Shown: piece by piece, positions 9,339 to 18,691 of the stretch
Layout: every line of letters begins with the position of its first letter
Numbering within the stretch: the first letter of the stretch is position 1
NCBI RefSeq assembly: GCF_020447305.1
Contig: NZ_CP095732.1
Coordinates: forward strand, 1,644,501 to 1,708,500
Origin: Abyssibius alkaniclasticus
GTDB taxonomy: Bacteria; Pseudomonadota; Alphaproteobacteria; Rhodobacterales; Rhodobacteraceae
Direction of reading: 5' to 3'
Length of the DNA: 64,000 bases
Program-made: the position numbers and the translations under genes
Notes under the pieces: generated by a model
The model's database searches: none
Seen by the model: only the letters and a program-made list of their open reading frames with translations
What the model was told of the DNA's origin: nothing

Positions 9339-10000
9339 TGCGCTGTCAGCCTGTAGCCAACGCCGCGCAGGGTTTCGATGCGCACCTTGCTGCCTTCGAG
9401 CTTGCGGCGCAGACGCCCGACATAGACCTCGATGGCATTTTCCGAAGCGTCTTCGGTGAAGGAAAACAGCCGGTCGGAGAGGTGGGATTTGGAGAATACC
9501 CGTTCCGGGGACGAGATGAGAATTTCGAGCAGGCGCAGTTCGCGGTTGCGCAATTCACGCGGGATGCCGCCCACGGTCAGCGTGGCGGCGAGTATGTCGA
9601 ATTCGACATCGGCAAAGCTGCGGATATTGCTGGCTGAACCGCCCCTTCGGCGCAAGACGGCGCGGCAGCGGGCCTCCAGCTCGGCAAAATCGAACGGTTT
9701 GGTGATGTAATCATCGGCGCCGATGTCCAGCATATGCACCCGGTCCGAGACCGAGCTGCGCGCCGTCATCACAATGACAGGGGTTTCGCGCAAGGCGGCG
9801 CGCTGGCGGGCCAGAAAGCTGCGCCCATCGCCATCGGGCAGCATGATATCGAGCAAAATCAAGTCGTAGCCGGCAATGGCAAGGCAGTCTTCGGCATCGG
9901 CCAGGCTGGCGGCAATGTCGATGGCATGACCATCCAGCGCCAGCCGCTCGGCAACCGATTGCGCCAATGTGGCACTGTCTTCAACCAGCAAGAATCGCAT
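9335..10000 (-). CDS. tctD: TctD-like OmpR-family response regulator
   Basis: 221 residues. The receiver domain starts MRFLLVEDSATLA, with phosphoacceptor Asp51 in LILLDIMLPDG. An OmpR/PhoB winged-helix DNA-binding domain (ending in YVGRLRRKLE...GVGYRL) covers roughly residues 125-218. It is the first gene of a three-gene operon with the kinase and a binding protein, and lies 118 bp from the divergent tctC. The ATG at 10000 is chosen because it begins exactly at the receiver domain; longer readings run through the intergenic region and tctC. Confidence 0.88.
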   Translation of the reverse strand: MRFLLVEDSATLAQSVAERLALDGHAIDIAASLADAEDCLAIAGYDLILLDIMLPDGDGRSFLARQRAALRETPVIVMTARSSVSDRVHMLDIGADDYITKPFDFAELEARCRAVLRRRGGSASNIRSFADVEFDILAATLTVGGIPRELRNRELRLLEILISSPERVFSKSHLSDRLFSFTEDASENAIEVYVGRLRRKLEGSKVRIETLRGVGYRLTAQ

Positions 10001-10031
10001 GTTGCGCCTTTTTACGGTGAACCCGGTATCG

Positions 10032-10047
10032 TGACAGGTTCGTGTCA
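10032..10047. promoter_or_regulatory. Inverted repeat between tctD and tctC
   Basis: TGACA-GGTTCG-TGTCA is a perfect 5-bp inverted repeat in the 118-bp divergent region. It could be a binding site for the TctD-like regulator controlling tctCBA. One short repeat only, so the assignment is tentative. Confidence 0.35.
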
Positions 10048-10118
10048 GCTTTGCCTTCCACCATGCACATCGCACGGGCTGCGGCAAGCCGCGCCCGACG
10101 CTTAACCGGGAGGAACCT

Positions 10119-11087
10119 ATGAAACTCAAGAAAATGAAACTTTTTGCAACCGGCACGGCCTTTGCCATGCTGTTTGGCGGTGCGGCCAGCGCCGCCGAGT
10201 GTATTGCCCCCGCCAATGCCGGCGGCGGCTGGGATTTCACCTGCCGCCAGATCGGCAAGATCATGTATGATATCGGCGTGGTCGATGCGCCCATTCAGGT
10301 AACGAACATGGCCGGTGCCGGTGGCGGCCTGGCCTATAGCAACGTTGTGAACGAGCGCAACGAAGACGAGGAACTGATTGTCGCCGCCTCGTCGGCCACC
10401 AGCACGCGGCTTGCACAAAACGCCTTTGGCGGCATGACATCGGACCAGGTGCGCTTTCTGGGCGCGATTGGCGCCGACCCCGGCGTGATCGTTGTGGCGG
10501 CTGATTCGCCCTATGAAACGCTGGCAGACCTTGTGAACGCCATTATCGCCGATCCGGGTTCGGTGACCTTTGCGGGCGGTTCGGCCGCTGGCGGCTTTGA
10601 CCACCTGAAACCGCTGATGATCTTGCAGCGCGCCGGGTTCACCGATGTGCGTTCGATCAAGTATATCGGCGTTGACGGCGGCGCCGATGCGATTACCCAG
10701 ACCATTGGCGGCTTTACCCAGGCCATGACCGGCGACATGTCGGAAATCGTGGGCTTTATCCGTGCAGGCGAAGTGCGCGCCCTTGCGGTGCTGACCGAAG
10801 AACGTGTGCCGGGTTTTGAAGACATTCCCACCGCACGCGAGCAGGGCTATGACGTTGTGGCCGTAAACTGGCGCGGGCTGTATGTGCCCGGCGGCATTTC
10901 CGATGAAGCCTATGAGCGTTGGGCCGAGCGCCTGCGCGCCGTGGCGGAATCGGCTGAATGGCAGGAAACGATGGCCGCGAACGGCCTGGCCCCCTTCACC
11001 AAGGTGGGTGGCGATTTCCAGGCCTGGGTTGATGGCGTGATCGCCGAAACCGAAGCCCTGTCGCGCGAAATTGGTGTGATCCAATGA
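10119..11087 (+). CDS. tctC: TctC-family tripartite tricarboxylate transporter binding protein
   Basis: 322 residues. A clear signal peptide (Lys-rich start, hydrophobic stretch, AASA|AE cleavage near residues 25-26) sends it to the periplasm. The mature sequence has the TctC/Bug fold pattern, including PANAGGGWDFTCR, SATSTRLAQNAFGG and a GVDGGADAITQ segment. It captures an organic acid and delivers it to the TctAB membrane part. The start follows GGAGGAACCT. Its stop overlaps the tctB start. The substrate is probably a carboxylate, but Bug-type proteins also bind amino acids and other compounds. Confidence 0.9.
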   Translation: MKLKKMKLFATGTAFAMLFGGAASAAECIAPANAGGGWDFTCRQIGKIMYDIGVVDAPIQVTNMAGAGGGLAYSNVVNERNEDEELIVAASSATSTRLAQNAFGGMTSDQVRFLGAIGADPGVIVVAADSPYETLADLVNAIIADPGSVTFAGGSAAGGFDHLKPLMILQRAGFTDVRSIKYIGVDGGADAITQTIGGFTQAMTGDMSEIVGFIRAGEVRALAVLTEERVPGFEDIPTAREQGYDVVAVNWRGLYVPGGISDEAYERWAERLRAVAESAEWQETMAANGLAPFTKVGGDFQAWVDGVIAETEALSREIGVIQ

Positions 11088-11527
11088 TGAAAAGCGACCG
11101 GATACTCGGTCTGGTCGCGATTGTTGTGGCGCTGGCATTCTTTGCCAGCGCCCTGCAAATCCAGACCAGCTTTCTTGCAGACCCGCTTGGGTCCAAACCC
11201 TTTCCGATTGCAATTTCGGTGGTGACGTTGATGTGCGGGCTGGTCATGGTTTTCAGGCCGGAGCCAGACCCGGAATGGCCGAGTTTGCGCACATTCGGCG
11301 CGCTGGCCATCGCACTGGTTGTGCTGGTGGGCTATGCCTATAGCCTCAAACCCTTTGGCTTCATCCTGCCAACGGTTATCGCCTCGGCGGTGCTGTCCTA
11401 CCAGATCAGCCCAAGGCCGCTGCCAGCGGTGCTGACCGGACTCGGCCTGGGGGGCGGGCTGTATGTGATTTTCAAATATGTGCTGAAACTTGGCCTGGTC
11501 GGATGGCCGCCAACATTGTTCGGCTAG
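11084..11527 (+). CDS. tctB: TctB small membrane subunit
   Basis: 147 residues with four predicted hydrophobic helices, the usual topology of TctB, the small integral subunit of tripartite tricarboxylate transporters. The first residues MMKSDRILGLVAIVVALAFFASALQ and the conserved LGSKPFPI segment fit. It overlaps tctC by four bases (ATGA) and is followed 9 bp later by tctA. A second ATG at 11087 is equally possible. Confidence 0.87.
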   Translation: MMKSDRILGLVAIVVALAFFASALQIQTSFLADPLGSKPFPIAISVVTLMCGLVMVFRPEPDPEWPSLRTFGALAIALVVLVGYAYSLKPFGFILPTVIASAVLSYQISPRPLPAVLTGLGLGGGLYVIFKYVLKLGLVGWPPTLFG

Positions 11528-11536
11528 GGGCAAAAC

Positions 11537-13042
11537 ATGGACCTACTTTCAAACCTTTCGCTGGGGTTCAGCATTGCGCTTAGCCCCGAAACGCTGATCC
11601 TTGCCATAATCGGCTGCTTTGTCGGCACGATCATCGGCGCGCTGCCGGGGCTTGGGCCGGCCAATGGCGTGGCCATCCTCATTCCGCTGGTCTTCACCAT
11701 GAAGCTCGACGCAACCTCGTCGCTGGTGCTGCTGACATCGGTCTATTACGGGGCCATGTATGGCGGGCGCATTTCCTCGATCCTGCTGAACATTCCGGGC
11801 GATGAGCCTGCGCTGATGACCACGCTTGATGGTTATCCGATGGCCAAACAGGGCCGGGCGGGCGATGCGCTTGTGCTGTCGGGTGTTGCCTCGTTTGTGG
11901 GTGGCTTGCTCGCCACGATCGGGCTGATGCTGCTGGCACCCTTGCTGGCGCGGGTTGCCTATTTCTTTGGCCCGGCGGAATATTTCGCGCTGTATCTGCT
12001 GGCCTTTTGCACCCTGGGTGGCGTGGCCAGCAAGAACCAGGCCAAGGCCGCGCTTGCCGCGATGATCGGGCTTGGCATTTCCATGATCGGGCTGGACAAT
12101 ACTTCGGGGATGCCGCGCTTTACCGGGGGCAATATGGAGCTTGCCGATGGCGTGGATTTCCTTGTGGCCATTGTCGGCCTGTTTGCCATTGCCGAAGTGT
12201 TCTTCTTCATCGAAAGCCACGGGAAAAATACGGCAATCGGCGTGAAGCTGGACAAGATCACAATTCCGGTGCGCGATATCATCAACAGTTTCTGGGTGAT
12301 GATCCGCTCGTCTTTCGTCGGGTTTTTTGCGGGTGTCCTGCCGGGGGCGGGCGCATCGCTTGGCAGTTTTCTGGCCTATTCAAGCGAAAAGGCCTTTGCC
12401 GGCAAATCGGGCAAGTTTGGCGAGGGGGATCCGCGTGGCGTTGCCGCGCCCGAGGCGGGCAACAATGCCGCTGCGGGCGGTGCGCTGGTGCCGATGCTCA
12501 CGCTGGGTGTGCCGGGCTCGGGCACCACGGCGGTGCTGCTGGCGCTGCTGATGACGCTGAACATTACCCCCGGCCCGCTGCTGTTTGCCGAGCGGCCCGA
12601 AGTGGTCTGGGGGCTGATCGCCAGCCTGCTGATCGCCAATTTCGTGCTGCTCATCATGAACGTGCCGCTGGTGAAAATCTTCGTCAAGGTGCTGTCGGTG
12701 CCTGCATGGGTGCTGTTGCCGGGGGTCACGATGATCTCCTTCGTCGGCATCTATTCGCTGTCGGGCAGCTATTTCGACCTGGTGCTGATGGTGGCATTCG
12801 GGGCGATGGGCTACTTCCTGCGCAAGCTCGATGTGCCCACGGTGCCGATCATCCTGGGCATTCTGCTGGGCAACAACATGGAAGACAGCCTGCGCCGCGC
12901 GATGGTCATTTCCGATGGCGAATGGACCTATATGTTCAGCTCGAACATCTCGATCGTGCTTTGGGTTGCGGCAATTGGTGGTTTTGTGGCGCCGCTCTTC
13001 CTGCGCCGCTTCATCCGCAAACCGGAGCTGATAACAGACTGA
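11537..13042 (+). CDS. tctA: TctA large membrane subunit
   Basis: 501 residues, strongly hydrophobic with about 10-12 membrane segments. The hallmark TctA sequences are present: GALPGLGPANGVAILIPL near residues 35-52, YYGAMYGGRISSILLNIPG near 71-89, and LPGAGASLGSF near 270. It forms the proton-coupled channel of the TctABC importer. It follows tctB by 9 bp and precedes the DUF1446 gene by one base, so all these are co-transcribed. Confidence 0.95.
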   Translation: MDLLSNLSLGFSIALSPETLILAIIGCFVGTIIGALPGLGPANGVAILIPLVFTMKLDATSSLVLLTSVYYGAMYGGRISSILLNIPGDEPALMTTLDGYPMAKQGRAGDALVLSGVASFVGGLLATIGLMLLAPLLARVAYFFGPAEYFALYLLAFCTLGGVASKNQAKAALAAMIGLGISMIGLDNTSGMPRFTGGNMELADGVDFLVAIVGLFAIAEVFFFIESHGKNTAIGVKLDKITIPVRDIINSFWVMIRSSFVGFFAGVLPGAGASLGSFLAYSSEKAFAGKSGKFGEGDPRGVAAPEAGNNAAAGGALVPMLTLGVPGSGTTAVLLALLMTLNITPGPLLFAERPEVVWGLIASLLIANFVLLIMNVPLVKIFVKVLSVPAWVLLPGVTMISFVGIYSLSGSYFDLVLMVAFGAMGYFLRKLDVPTVPIILGILLGNNMEDSLRRAMVISDGEWTYMFSSNISIVLWVAAIGGFVAPLFLRRFIRKPELITD

Positions 13043-13043
13043 T

Positions 13044-14402
13044 ATGACACGCATACTTGTTCCATCGGGCGTGCTGGGCCTTGGCTTTGATGCCGAGGCC
13101 CTTGCGCGTGGGGCGTCGATGGCCCCCGACCTGATCGCCATTGACGGCGGTTCCACCGATAGCGGCCCGGCCTATCTGGGCACGGGCACATCGAAATACA
13201 GCCGCGCGGCCACGAAATCGGAATGGCGGCAGATATTGCAGGCGCGCGCGGTGGCCGGCGTGCCGCTGGTCATCGGCTCTTGCGGCACCTGCGGGGCCGA
13301 TAGCGCGGTCGACTGGATGTATGACATCACCGTCGAACTGGCCGCCGAGCTTGGGCAAAACCTGAAGATCGCACGGCTTTATTCCAGCCAGCCGGCGGCT
13401 GCGGTGCAGGCAGCCCTGGCGGAAGGGCGGATCAGCGCGCTGGCGCCGGAACTGCCGATTGATGCCGGGCTGATTGCCGAATGCAGCAACATTGTGGCGC
13501 TGGCGGGGGCCGAACAAATCTCTGCCGCACTGGCCACGGGGGCCGATATTGTGCTGGCCGGGCGCACGACCGACACGGCCAGTATTGCCGCGCTGCCCCT
13601 GTCGCGGGGCGACCATGCGGGCGGTGCCTGGCATGGGGCAAAAATTGCCGAATGCGGTGCGCTGTGTTCGACCAACCCCACAAGTGGTGTGATCATGGTG
13701 GATTTCGATGCGGCCGGCTTTGAGGTTGAGCCGCTGGCCAAAGGCGCGAAATGCACCCCGCATTCGGTTTCCGCCCATATGCTTTATGAAAACTCCGACC
13801 CGTTCCATTTGCACGAGCCGGGCGGCTATCTGGATGTGACCGCGGCGCGCTACAGCGCGCTCAGCCCCGCGCGGGTGCGCGCCAAGGGCGCGGACTGGGT
13901 AAAAGCGCCGCGCTATACGGTAAAGCTGGAAGGCGCGCGGCTTGCGGGCTATCAGACCACCATCCTCGCCCTTCTGCGCGATGCGCATTATGTGGCCAAT
14001 GCGCGGGCATGGGTGGACAAGATGACCGGCTTTCTGAGCCATCGCATTGCCGAGCGTATGGGGCTGGGGGCCGAGGATTACACGCTGGAATTCCGGCTGA
14101 TCGGCGAAAACGCCACGCTGGGCGCTTTGGAAAACCGCAGCGGCACGCCAACCGAAATTGGCGTTCTGGGCATCATCACCGCGAAAACCGCAGCTATGGC
14201 CGATGAGATCGGCCGCATGATCAACCCCTTCGTGCTGCATTACCCGCTGACCGAGGATGAGGAATTGCCGACTTTCGCCTTTCCCTACTCGCCCGCGCAA
14301 AGCGACCGTGGGGCGATTTACGAGTTTTGCCTCAACCATGTCATGGCGCTCGATGACCCTATGGCCGCGTTCCGGCTGCGTGTGGATGAGGTGGGCGCAT
14401 GA
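13044..14402 (+). CDS. AtuA-like / DUF1446 family protein
   Basis: 452 residues matching the acyclic terpene utilisation AtuA (DUF1446) family: GGSTDSGPAYLGTG near the start, GSCGTCGADSAVDWM near residues 90-104, and VLAGRTTDTASIAAL. AtuA itself is needed for citronellol/geraniol catabolism, but the family reaction is not established. Here it is translationally coupled to tctA and followed by a DUF4387 gene with a 4-bp overlap, a pairing often seen next to carboxylate transporters. I infer a role in metabolism of the compound imported by TctABC, perhaps as a hydratase or lyase. No terpene genes are nearby. Confidence 0.8.
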   Translation: MTRILVPSGVLGLGFDAEALARGASMAPDLIAIDGGSTDSGPAYLGTGTSKYSRAATKSEWRQILQARAVAGVPLVIGSCGTCGADSAVDWMYDITVELAAELGQNLKIARLYSSQPAAAVQAALAEGRISALAPELPIDAGLIAECSNIVALAGAEQISAALATGADIVLAGRTTDTASIAALPLSRGDHAGGAWHGAKIAECGALCSTNPTSGVIMVDFDAAGFEVEPLAKGAKCTPHSVSAHMLYENSDPFHLHEPGGYLDVTAARYSALSPARVRAKGADWVKAPRYTVKLEGARLAGYQTTILALLRDAHYVANARAWVDKMTGFLSHRIAERMGLGAEDYTLEFRLIGENATLGALENRSGTPTEIGVLGIITAKTAAMADEIGRMINPFVLHYPLTEDEELPTFAFPYSPAQSDRGAIYEFCLNHVMALDDPMAAFRLRVDEVGA

Positions 14403-14701
14403 GGCTTGGAGATTACGCATACAAGGTCCGCTCCAAAAACGCCGGGCCGTTCTGGGTAACGATTGATGTATTCTGCGGCGATGCGGCGCGCTTCGAGGCC
14501 ATCCGCGCCGCGCTGAAAACCGAAGCCGTGGCCGCGCTGTATGACCAGCCGCGCCAGATGCTGAAACGCTTTGAAATCGCCGATATTCACGCCATCAAGT
14601 TCAGCCTGCCGCGCCCGGTGGTGCAGGGCAGCCGCTATGATCGCGATATGCACGGCGCGCAATATGCCGTGCTGCTGGCCGAGCTTGACCTGGATGTTTG
14701 A
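14399..14701 (+). CDS. DUF4387 (AtuA-associated ferredoxin-like fold) protein
   Basis: 100 residues. It begins MRLGDYAYKVRSKNAGPFWVTIDVFC and contains LYDQPRQMLKRFEIADIHAIKFSLPRPVVQGS, the pattern of DUF4387, a small partner always found after DUF1446 or fused to it. It overlaps the DUF1446 gene by four bases and the AbrB gene by eight. The function is unknown; a two-subunit enzyme with the preceding protein is the simplest reading. Confidence 0.8.
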   Translation: MRLGDYAYKVRSKNAGPFWVTIDVFCGDAARFEAIRAALKTEAVAALYDQPRQMLKRFEIADIHAIKFSLPRPVVQGSRYDRDMHGAQYAVLLAELDLDV

Positions 14702-15731
14702 GCGCACACTTTTGCTGCGCCGATTGCTGACGCTTGCCCTTGCCGCCCTTGGCGCCTGGGTCTTCATGGTGCTGCGCCTGCCGCTGCCGCTGCTGCTTGG
14801 CCCGATGGTTGCCTGCCTTCTGGTGGCGCTGGCCGGCGTCAGGCTGGCCGGGCTGGGGGTTGTTTCCACCTTCATGCGCACGTTTCTGGGTGTGGCGGTT
14901 GGCTCGTCCGTCACCCCGCAACTGGTGCATGATCTGCCGCAAATCGCCACCTCGCTGCTGTTTGTGCCGCTTTTTGTGGGGCTGATCGGGGCAATGGGCT
15001 ATCCGCTGTTTCGCCATGTCTTCAAGTTCGACCCTGCAACCTCCTTTTATTCCGCCATGCCCGGCGGGCTGCAGGATATGCTGGTGTTTGGCCAAGAGGC
15101 GGGCGGCGATGTGCGCGCGCTTTCGCTGATCCACGCCACGCGGGTGCTGGTCATCGTCGCACTTGCGCCGCTGATTCTGACCGGCATCTGGGGCCTGGAT
15201 TTGAGCCAGCCACCGGGGGTTGCGGCCAGCAACGTGCCGCCGATGCAGATTGCGCTGATGGTCGCGGCCGGCTTTTTCGGCTGGCAGATCGCACAGCGCG
15301 TGGGGCTGTTTGGCGCATCCATTCTGGGCCCGTTGATCCTGACGGCGGGGCTGAGCCTGAGCGGCATCATCACCCAACGCCCGCCCGCCGAAATCATCTG
15401 GGCGGCGCAATTCTTCATCGGCATCGCTGTGGGGGCGCAATATGTGGGTGTGACCCTGGCCGAGCTGCGCCGCGATGTCTTGGCGGGGCTGGCCTATAGC
15501 ATTGCGCTGACATTGATCAGCACGCTGTTTTTTCTGGCAATCACCGGGCTGAACCTGGCGCCGAATCTGGAGGTCTTCCTATCATTCCTGCCCGGCGGGC
15601 AGGGCGAGATGGTGGTCATCGCCATCATCGCCGGGGCCGATCTGACCTATGTGGTCAGCCACCATTTGCTGCGGCTGATACTGGTCATTCTGCTGGCCCC
15701 GGTCGTGGCGCGCTTTACGCTGAAACGCTAG
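14694..15731 (+). CDS. AbrB-family (ammonia monooxygenase-like) membrane protein
   Basis: 345 residues from the ATG at 14694, inside the end of the DUF4387 gene. It is very hydrophobic with about 10 predicted helices in two similar halves. The repeated motifs LLLGPMVACLLVALAGV in the first half and FLPGGQGEM in the second mark the AbrB duplication family. These proteins are presumed transporters or regulators, and the old name ammonia monooxygenase is misleading. The last gene of the tctCBA-DUF1446-DUF4387-abrB operon, so it may be an exporter or second importer for the same substrate. Convergent with the helicase gene, overlapping by 4 bp. Confidence 0.8.
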   Translation: MFERTLLLRRLLTLALAALGAWVFMVLRLPLPLLLGPMVACLLVALAGVRLAGLGVVSTFMRTFLGVAVGSSVTPQLVHDLPQIATSLLFVPLFVGLIGAMGYPLFRHVFKFDPATSFYSAMPGGLQDMLVFGQEAGGDVRALSLIHATRVLVIVALAPLILTGIWGLDLSQPPGVAASNVPPMQIALMVAAGFFGWQIAQRVGLFGASILGPLILTAGLSLSGIITQRPPAEIIWAAQFFIGIAVGAQYVGVTLAELRRDVLAGLAYSIALTLISTLFFLAITGLNLAPNLEVFLSFLPGGQGEMVVIAIIAGADLTYVVSHHLLRLILVILLAPVVARFTLKR

Positions 15732-17545
15732 TCGGTCTTCGGCTTTGCCTTGCGCTTGAAGGGTTTGGCGCCCGGCCCGGCACTCGGTGCGGCAGATGGG
15801 CCTTTCCTGAACGGCTTGTCACCGCCCTTTTTGGCCCAGGGCTTGCCGCCTGGCTTGCCCCCGGGCTTGCCACCGGGCTTATAGGGCTTGTCGGCCTTGT
15901 ATTTCGACTTGGGCGCCTCGGTCGTGCCACGGCCGCGCGGGGTGAATTCGGGCGCGCCGGGCAGGCGGGCAATGCGGATACCGGCACCGATCATATTGTC
16001 GGGGCCGACATTGGCCATGAACTTATCGGCGATTTTTGCGTTGAGCTGGATGAAGCTTTCATCATCCTGCAGGCGGATGGCGCCAACGTCGCGCCGCGTA
16101 ATATCGCCTGCCTTGCACACCATCGGTAGCAGCGCGCGCGGCTCGGCACCGCTGTTGCGGCCTGTCGAAGCAACGATCCAGACCGATTGCTCAAACTCGT
16201 CGCGCGGGGTGGGGGCGGCGGTGGCACCGGGCGCTACCGCAACCACATCTTCGGGGGCCGATTTTGCATCGCGGTTCATGCGCACAAAGGCGGCGGCCAG
16301 CGTTTCTGCGCCGTGCTTTTCAAGCAACGCGCTGATCATCGCCTGATCTTCCTCGCGCAGGGGTTCGGCCAGCAGGGGGTGGTCCATCAGGCGTTCGTCA
16401 TCGCGCTTGTTGATCTCATCGGCACTGGGGGCGCTCACCCATGTCGGCTTGACCGAGGCGAAGCCGAACACACGCTCGGCTTTGCGCTTTTCATGGCCCT
16501 GCACGATAAGCGCCGAAACGCCCTTGCGCCCGGCGCGGCCCGTGCGGCCGGACCGGTGCAGCAGGGTTTCGCGGTTGGTGGGCAGGTCGGCATGGATGAC
16601 CAGTTCGAGATTGGGCAGGTCGATGCCGCGCGCCGCCACATCGGTGGCAATGCAGACATTGGCGCGCCCGTCGCGCATGGCTTGCAGGGCGTGGGTGCGC
16701 TCGGCCTGGCTAAGCTCGCCTGATAAGGCCACAACGCGGAAGCCACGGTTGTTGAAGCGCGCCATCAGGTGGTTGACCGTGGCGCGCGTGGCGCAGAAGA
16801 CCAGCGCGTTTGTCGCGTCGTAATAGCGCAGCAGGTTGATGATGGCGTGTTCCTTGTCGCCCTTGGCGACCGAAACGGCGCGGTAGTCGATATCCAGATG
16901 CTGCTTGCTGTCGGAGACGGTGGAAATGCGCACGGCATCGCGCTGGTAGGTTTTGGCCAGCGCGGCAATCGGCTTGGAGACGGTGGCCGAAAACATCAGC
17001 GTGCGGCGCGAATTGGGGGCAGAGTCGAGGATGAACTCAAGGTCTTCGCGAAAACCGAGGTCGAGCATTTCATCGGCCTCATCCAGCACGGCCGCCTTCA
17101 AAGCGCCAAGATCGAGCGCGCCTTTTTCGATATGGTCGCGCAAGCGGCCCGGCGTGCCCACAACGATATGCGCGCCGAATTGCAGCATTTTACGCTCGCT
17201 CCGGCTGTCCATGCCGCCAACGCAGCTTGCAAAGCGCGCGCCGGTGCCGGCGTAAAGCCACATCAACTCGGCCTTCACCTGCATGGCAAGCTCGCGGGTC
17301 GGCGCGATGATCAGCGCCAACGGGCGCTCGGCGGGGGCGAATTTTTCTGCATCGCCCAAAATGCCTTCGGCCAGCGCAAGGCCAAAGGCCACGGTTTTGC
17401 CCGAGCCGGTTTGCGCCGAGACCAGCGCATCGGCCTGGCCAAGGTCCGAGGCGATGACCGCCTTCTGCACGGGGGTCAGGATCTCATATCCGCGGCCGGC
17501 CAATGCCGATGCCAGCGCCGGATGCACGCCTTCAAATTCGCTCAT
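15728..17545 (-). CDS. DEAD-box ATP-dependent RNA helicase with DbpA-type RNA-binding domain
   Basis: 605 residues. Motif I AQTGSGKT is at 44-51, motif II DEAD at 155-158, then SAT, ARGIDLP and HRSGRTGRAG, completing the two RecA-like lobes. A DbpA-like RNA-binding domain follows (around residues 450-525, AIRLQDDESFIQLN). The tail from about residue 545 is Lys/Gly/Pro-rich with repeated KPGG units and is probably disordered and RNA-binding. Such DeaD/CsdA-like helicases act in ribosome assembly and RNA turnover, often at low temperature. Single gene, not in an evident operon. Confidence 0.93.
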   Translation of the reverse strand: MSEFEGVHPALASALAGRGYEILTPVQKAVIASDLGQADALVSAQTGSGKTVAFGLALAEGILGDAEKFAPAERPLALIIAPTRELAMQVKAELMWLYAGTGARFASCVGGMDSRSERKMLQFGAHIVVGTPGRLRDHIEKGALDLGALKAAVLDEADEMLDLGFREDLEFILDSAPNSRRTLMFSATVSKPIAALAKTYQRDAVRISTVSDSKQHLDIDYRAVSVAKGDKEHAIINLLRYYDATNALVFCATRATVNHLMARFNNRGFRVVALSGELSQAERTHALQAMRDGRANVCIATDVAARGIDLPNLELVIHADLPTNRETLLHRSGRTGRAGRKGVSALIVQGHEKRKAERVFGFASVKPTWVSAPSADEINKRDDERLMDHPLLAEPLREEDQAMISALLEKHGAETLAAAFVRMNRDAKSAPEDVVAVAPGATAAPTPRDEFEQSVWIVASTGRNSGAEPRALLPMVCKAGDITRRDVGAIRLQDDESFIQLNAKIADKFMANVGPDNMIGAGIRIARLPGAPEFTPRGRGTTEAPKSKYKADKPYKPGGKPGGKPGGKPWAKKGGDKPFRKGPSAAPSAGPGAKPFKRKAKPKTD

Positions 17546-17776
17546 GTCATTTCTTTCCAGATCGGGCCATAGATCGAGCCCATGCCCGCTTAGCCGCCAG
17601 CCTTGTGGCGCAGCCCATTCGGGCGCTGCCTATCGTGGATTTGGCGCACTGTATAGGGTGTGTGTGTCGCGGGCCGGAATTTGGCGCAAATTTGCCGCTT
17701 TGCGCCGGGTTCATCTTGCTTGTTTCGTTGAACGCACCGTGGCATTTTATTGAGAGCATTGAAAATCGGGGGGAGC

Positions 17777-18691
17777 ATGGCCTATCTGGATTCTATCCGC
17801 GTCTTTGTGCGCGTGGTCGATTTGGGCAGCATCACGGCGGGCGGGCGCGACTTGCGCCTGTCGCCCGCCGTGGCCAGCAACCGCATCAAGGCGCTGGAGG
17901 ACAGGCTGGGCATTCGTCTGTTCAACCGCACGACCCGCCGACTGACCCCAACAGAAGCCGGGCGGCAATATTACGACCATGCGCGGCGTATCCTCGATGC
18001 GCTGGGCGATGCCGAGGCGATGGTTGCGGGGTTTTCCAACAAGCCGAATGGCGAAATTCGCGTCACCGCGCCCCTGGGCATTGGCCGGCGGATCATCGCG
18101 CCGCTGGTGCCGGATTTCAACGCGCTTTACCCCGATATTCTGGTGCGGCTGCGCCTGTCCGACCGCAAGGTCGATATTTTCGCCGAGGGGGTGGATGTGG
18201 CCTTTGTGCTGGGCACATTGCTGGATAGCGATATGAAGGCGCGCAAGATCAGCGATTGCCCGCGGATTCTTTGTGCGGCAAGCACCTATTTGCAGGCAAG
18301 GGGCACACCGCGCGTGCCAAGCGACCTGACCACGCAAAAGCACCGCTGCCTGCTGCTGCGCTTTCCCGGCTCGGCTGGCAATTCATGGATGCTGCAAACC
18401 GAGGACGGGCCGCAAAAGGTAACTGTATCCGGCCCCTATGATGCCGATGAGGGCGATGTGCTGACCGATTGGGCGCTGGCCGGGCATGGCATTGTGAACA
18501 AGCCGCTGTTTGAGGTCGCTGACCATATCAAGAGCGGCGCGCTGGTGCGGGTGCTGGCCGAAACGCCGCCACCGCCGTCGCGCTTTGCCTGTCTTTATCC
18601 GCATCGCCGCCTGCAAGACCCGAAGGTGCGGCTGTTTGTCGACTATATGATCACCCAATGCCGAAACCGCGTCGCACAGATGAGCGGCTAG
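17777..18691 (+). CDS. LysR-family transcriptional regulator
   Basis: 304 residues. An N-terminal helix-turn-helix (MAYLDSIRVFVRVVDLGSITAGGRDLRLSPAVASNRIKALEDRLG, residues 1-45) is followed by a periplasmic-binding-like effector domain. The ATG at 17777 is preceded by GGGGGGAG and begins right at the HTH. The gene is separated by 231 bp from the divergent helicase and ends in a 4-bp overlap with the convergent hydrolase gene. There is no divergent metabolic neighbour, so the target is unknown. Confidence 0.9.
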   Translation: MAYLDSIRVFVRVVDLGSITAGGRDLRLSPAVASNRIKALEDRLGIRLFNRTTRRLTPTEAGRQYYDHARRILDALGDAEAMVAGFSNKPNGEIRVTAPLGIGRRIIAPLVPDFNALYPDILVRLRLSDRKVDIFAEGVDVAFVLGTLLDSDMKARKISDCPRILCAASTYLQARGTPRVPSDLTTQKHRCLLLRFPGSAGNSWMLQTEDGPQKVTVSGPYDADEGDVLTDWALAGHGIVNKPLFEVADHIKSGALVRVLAETPPPPSRFACLYPHRRLQDPKVRLFVDYMITQCRNRVAQMSG

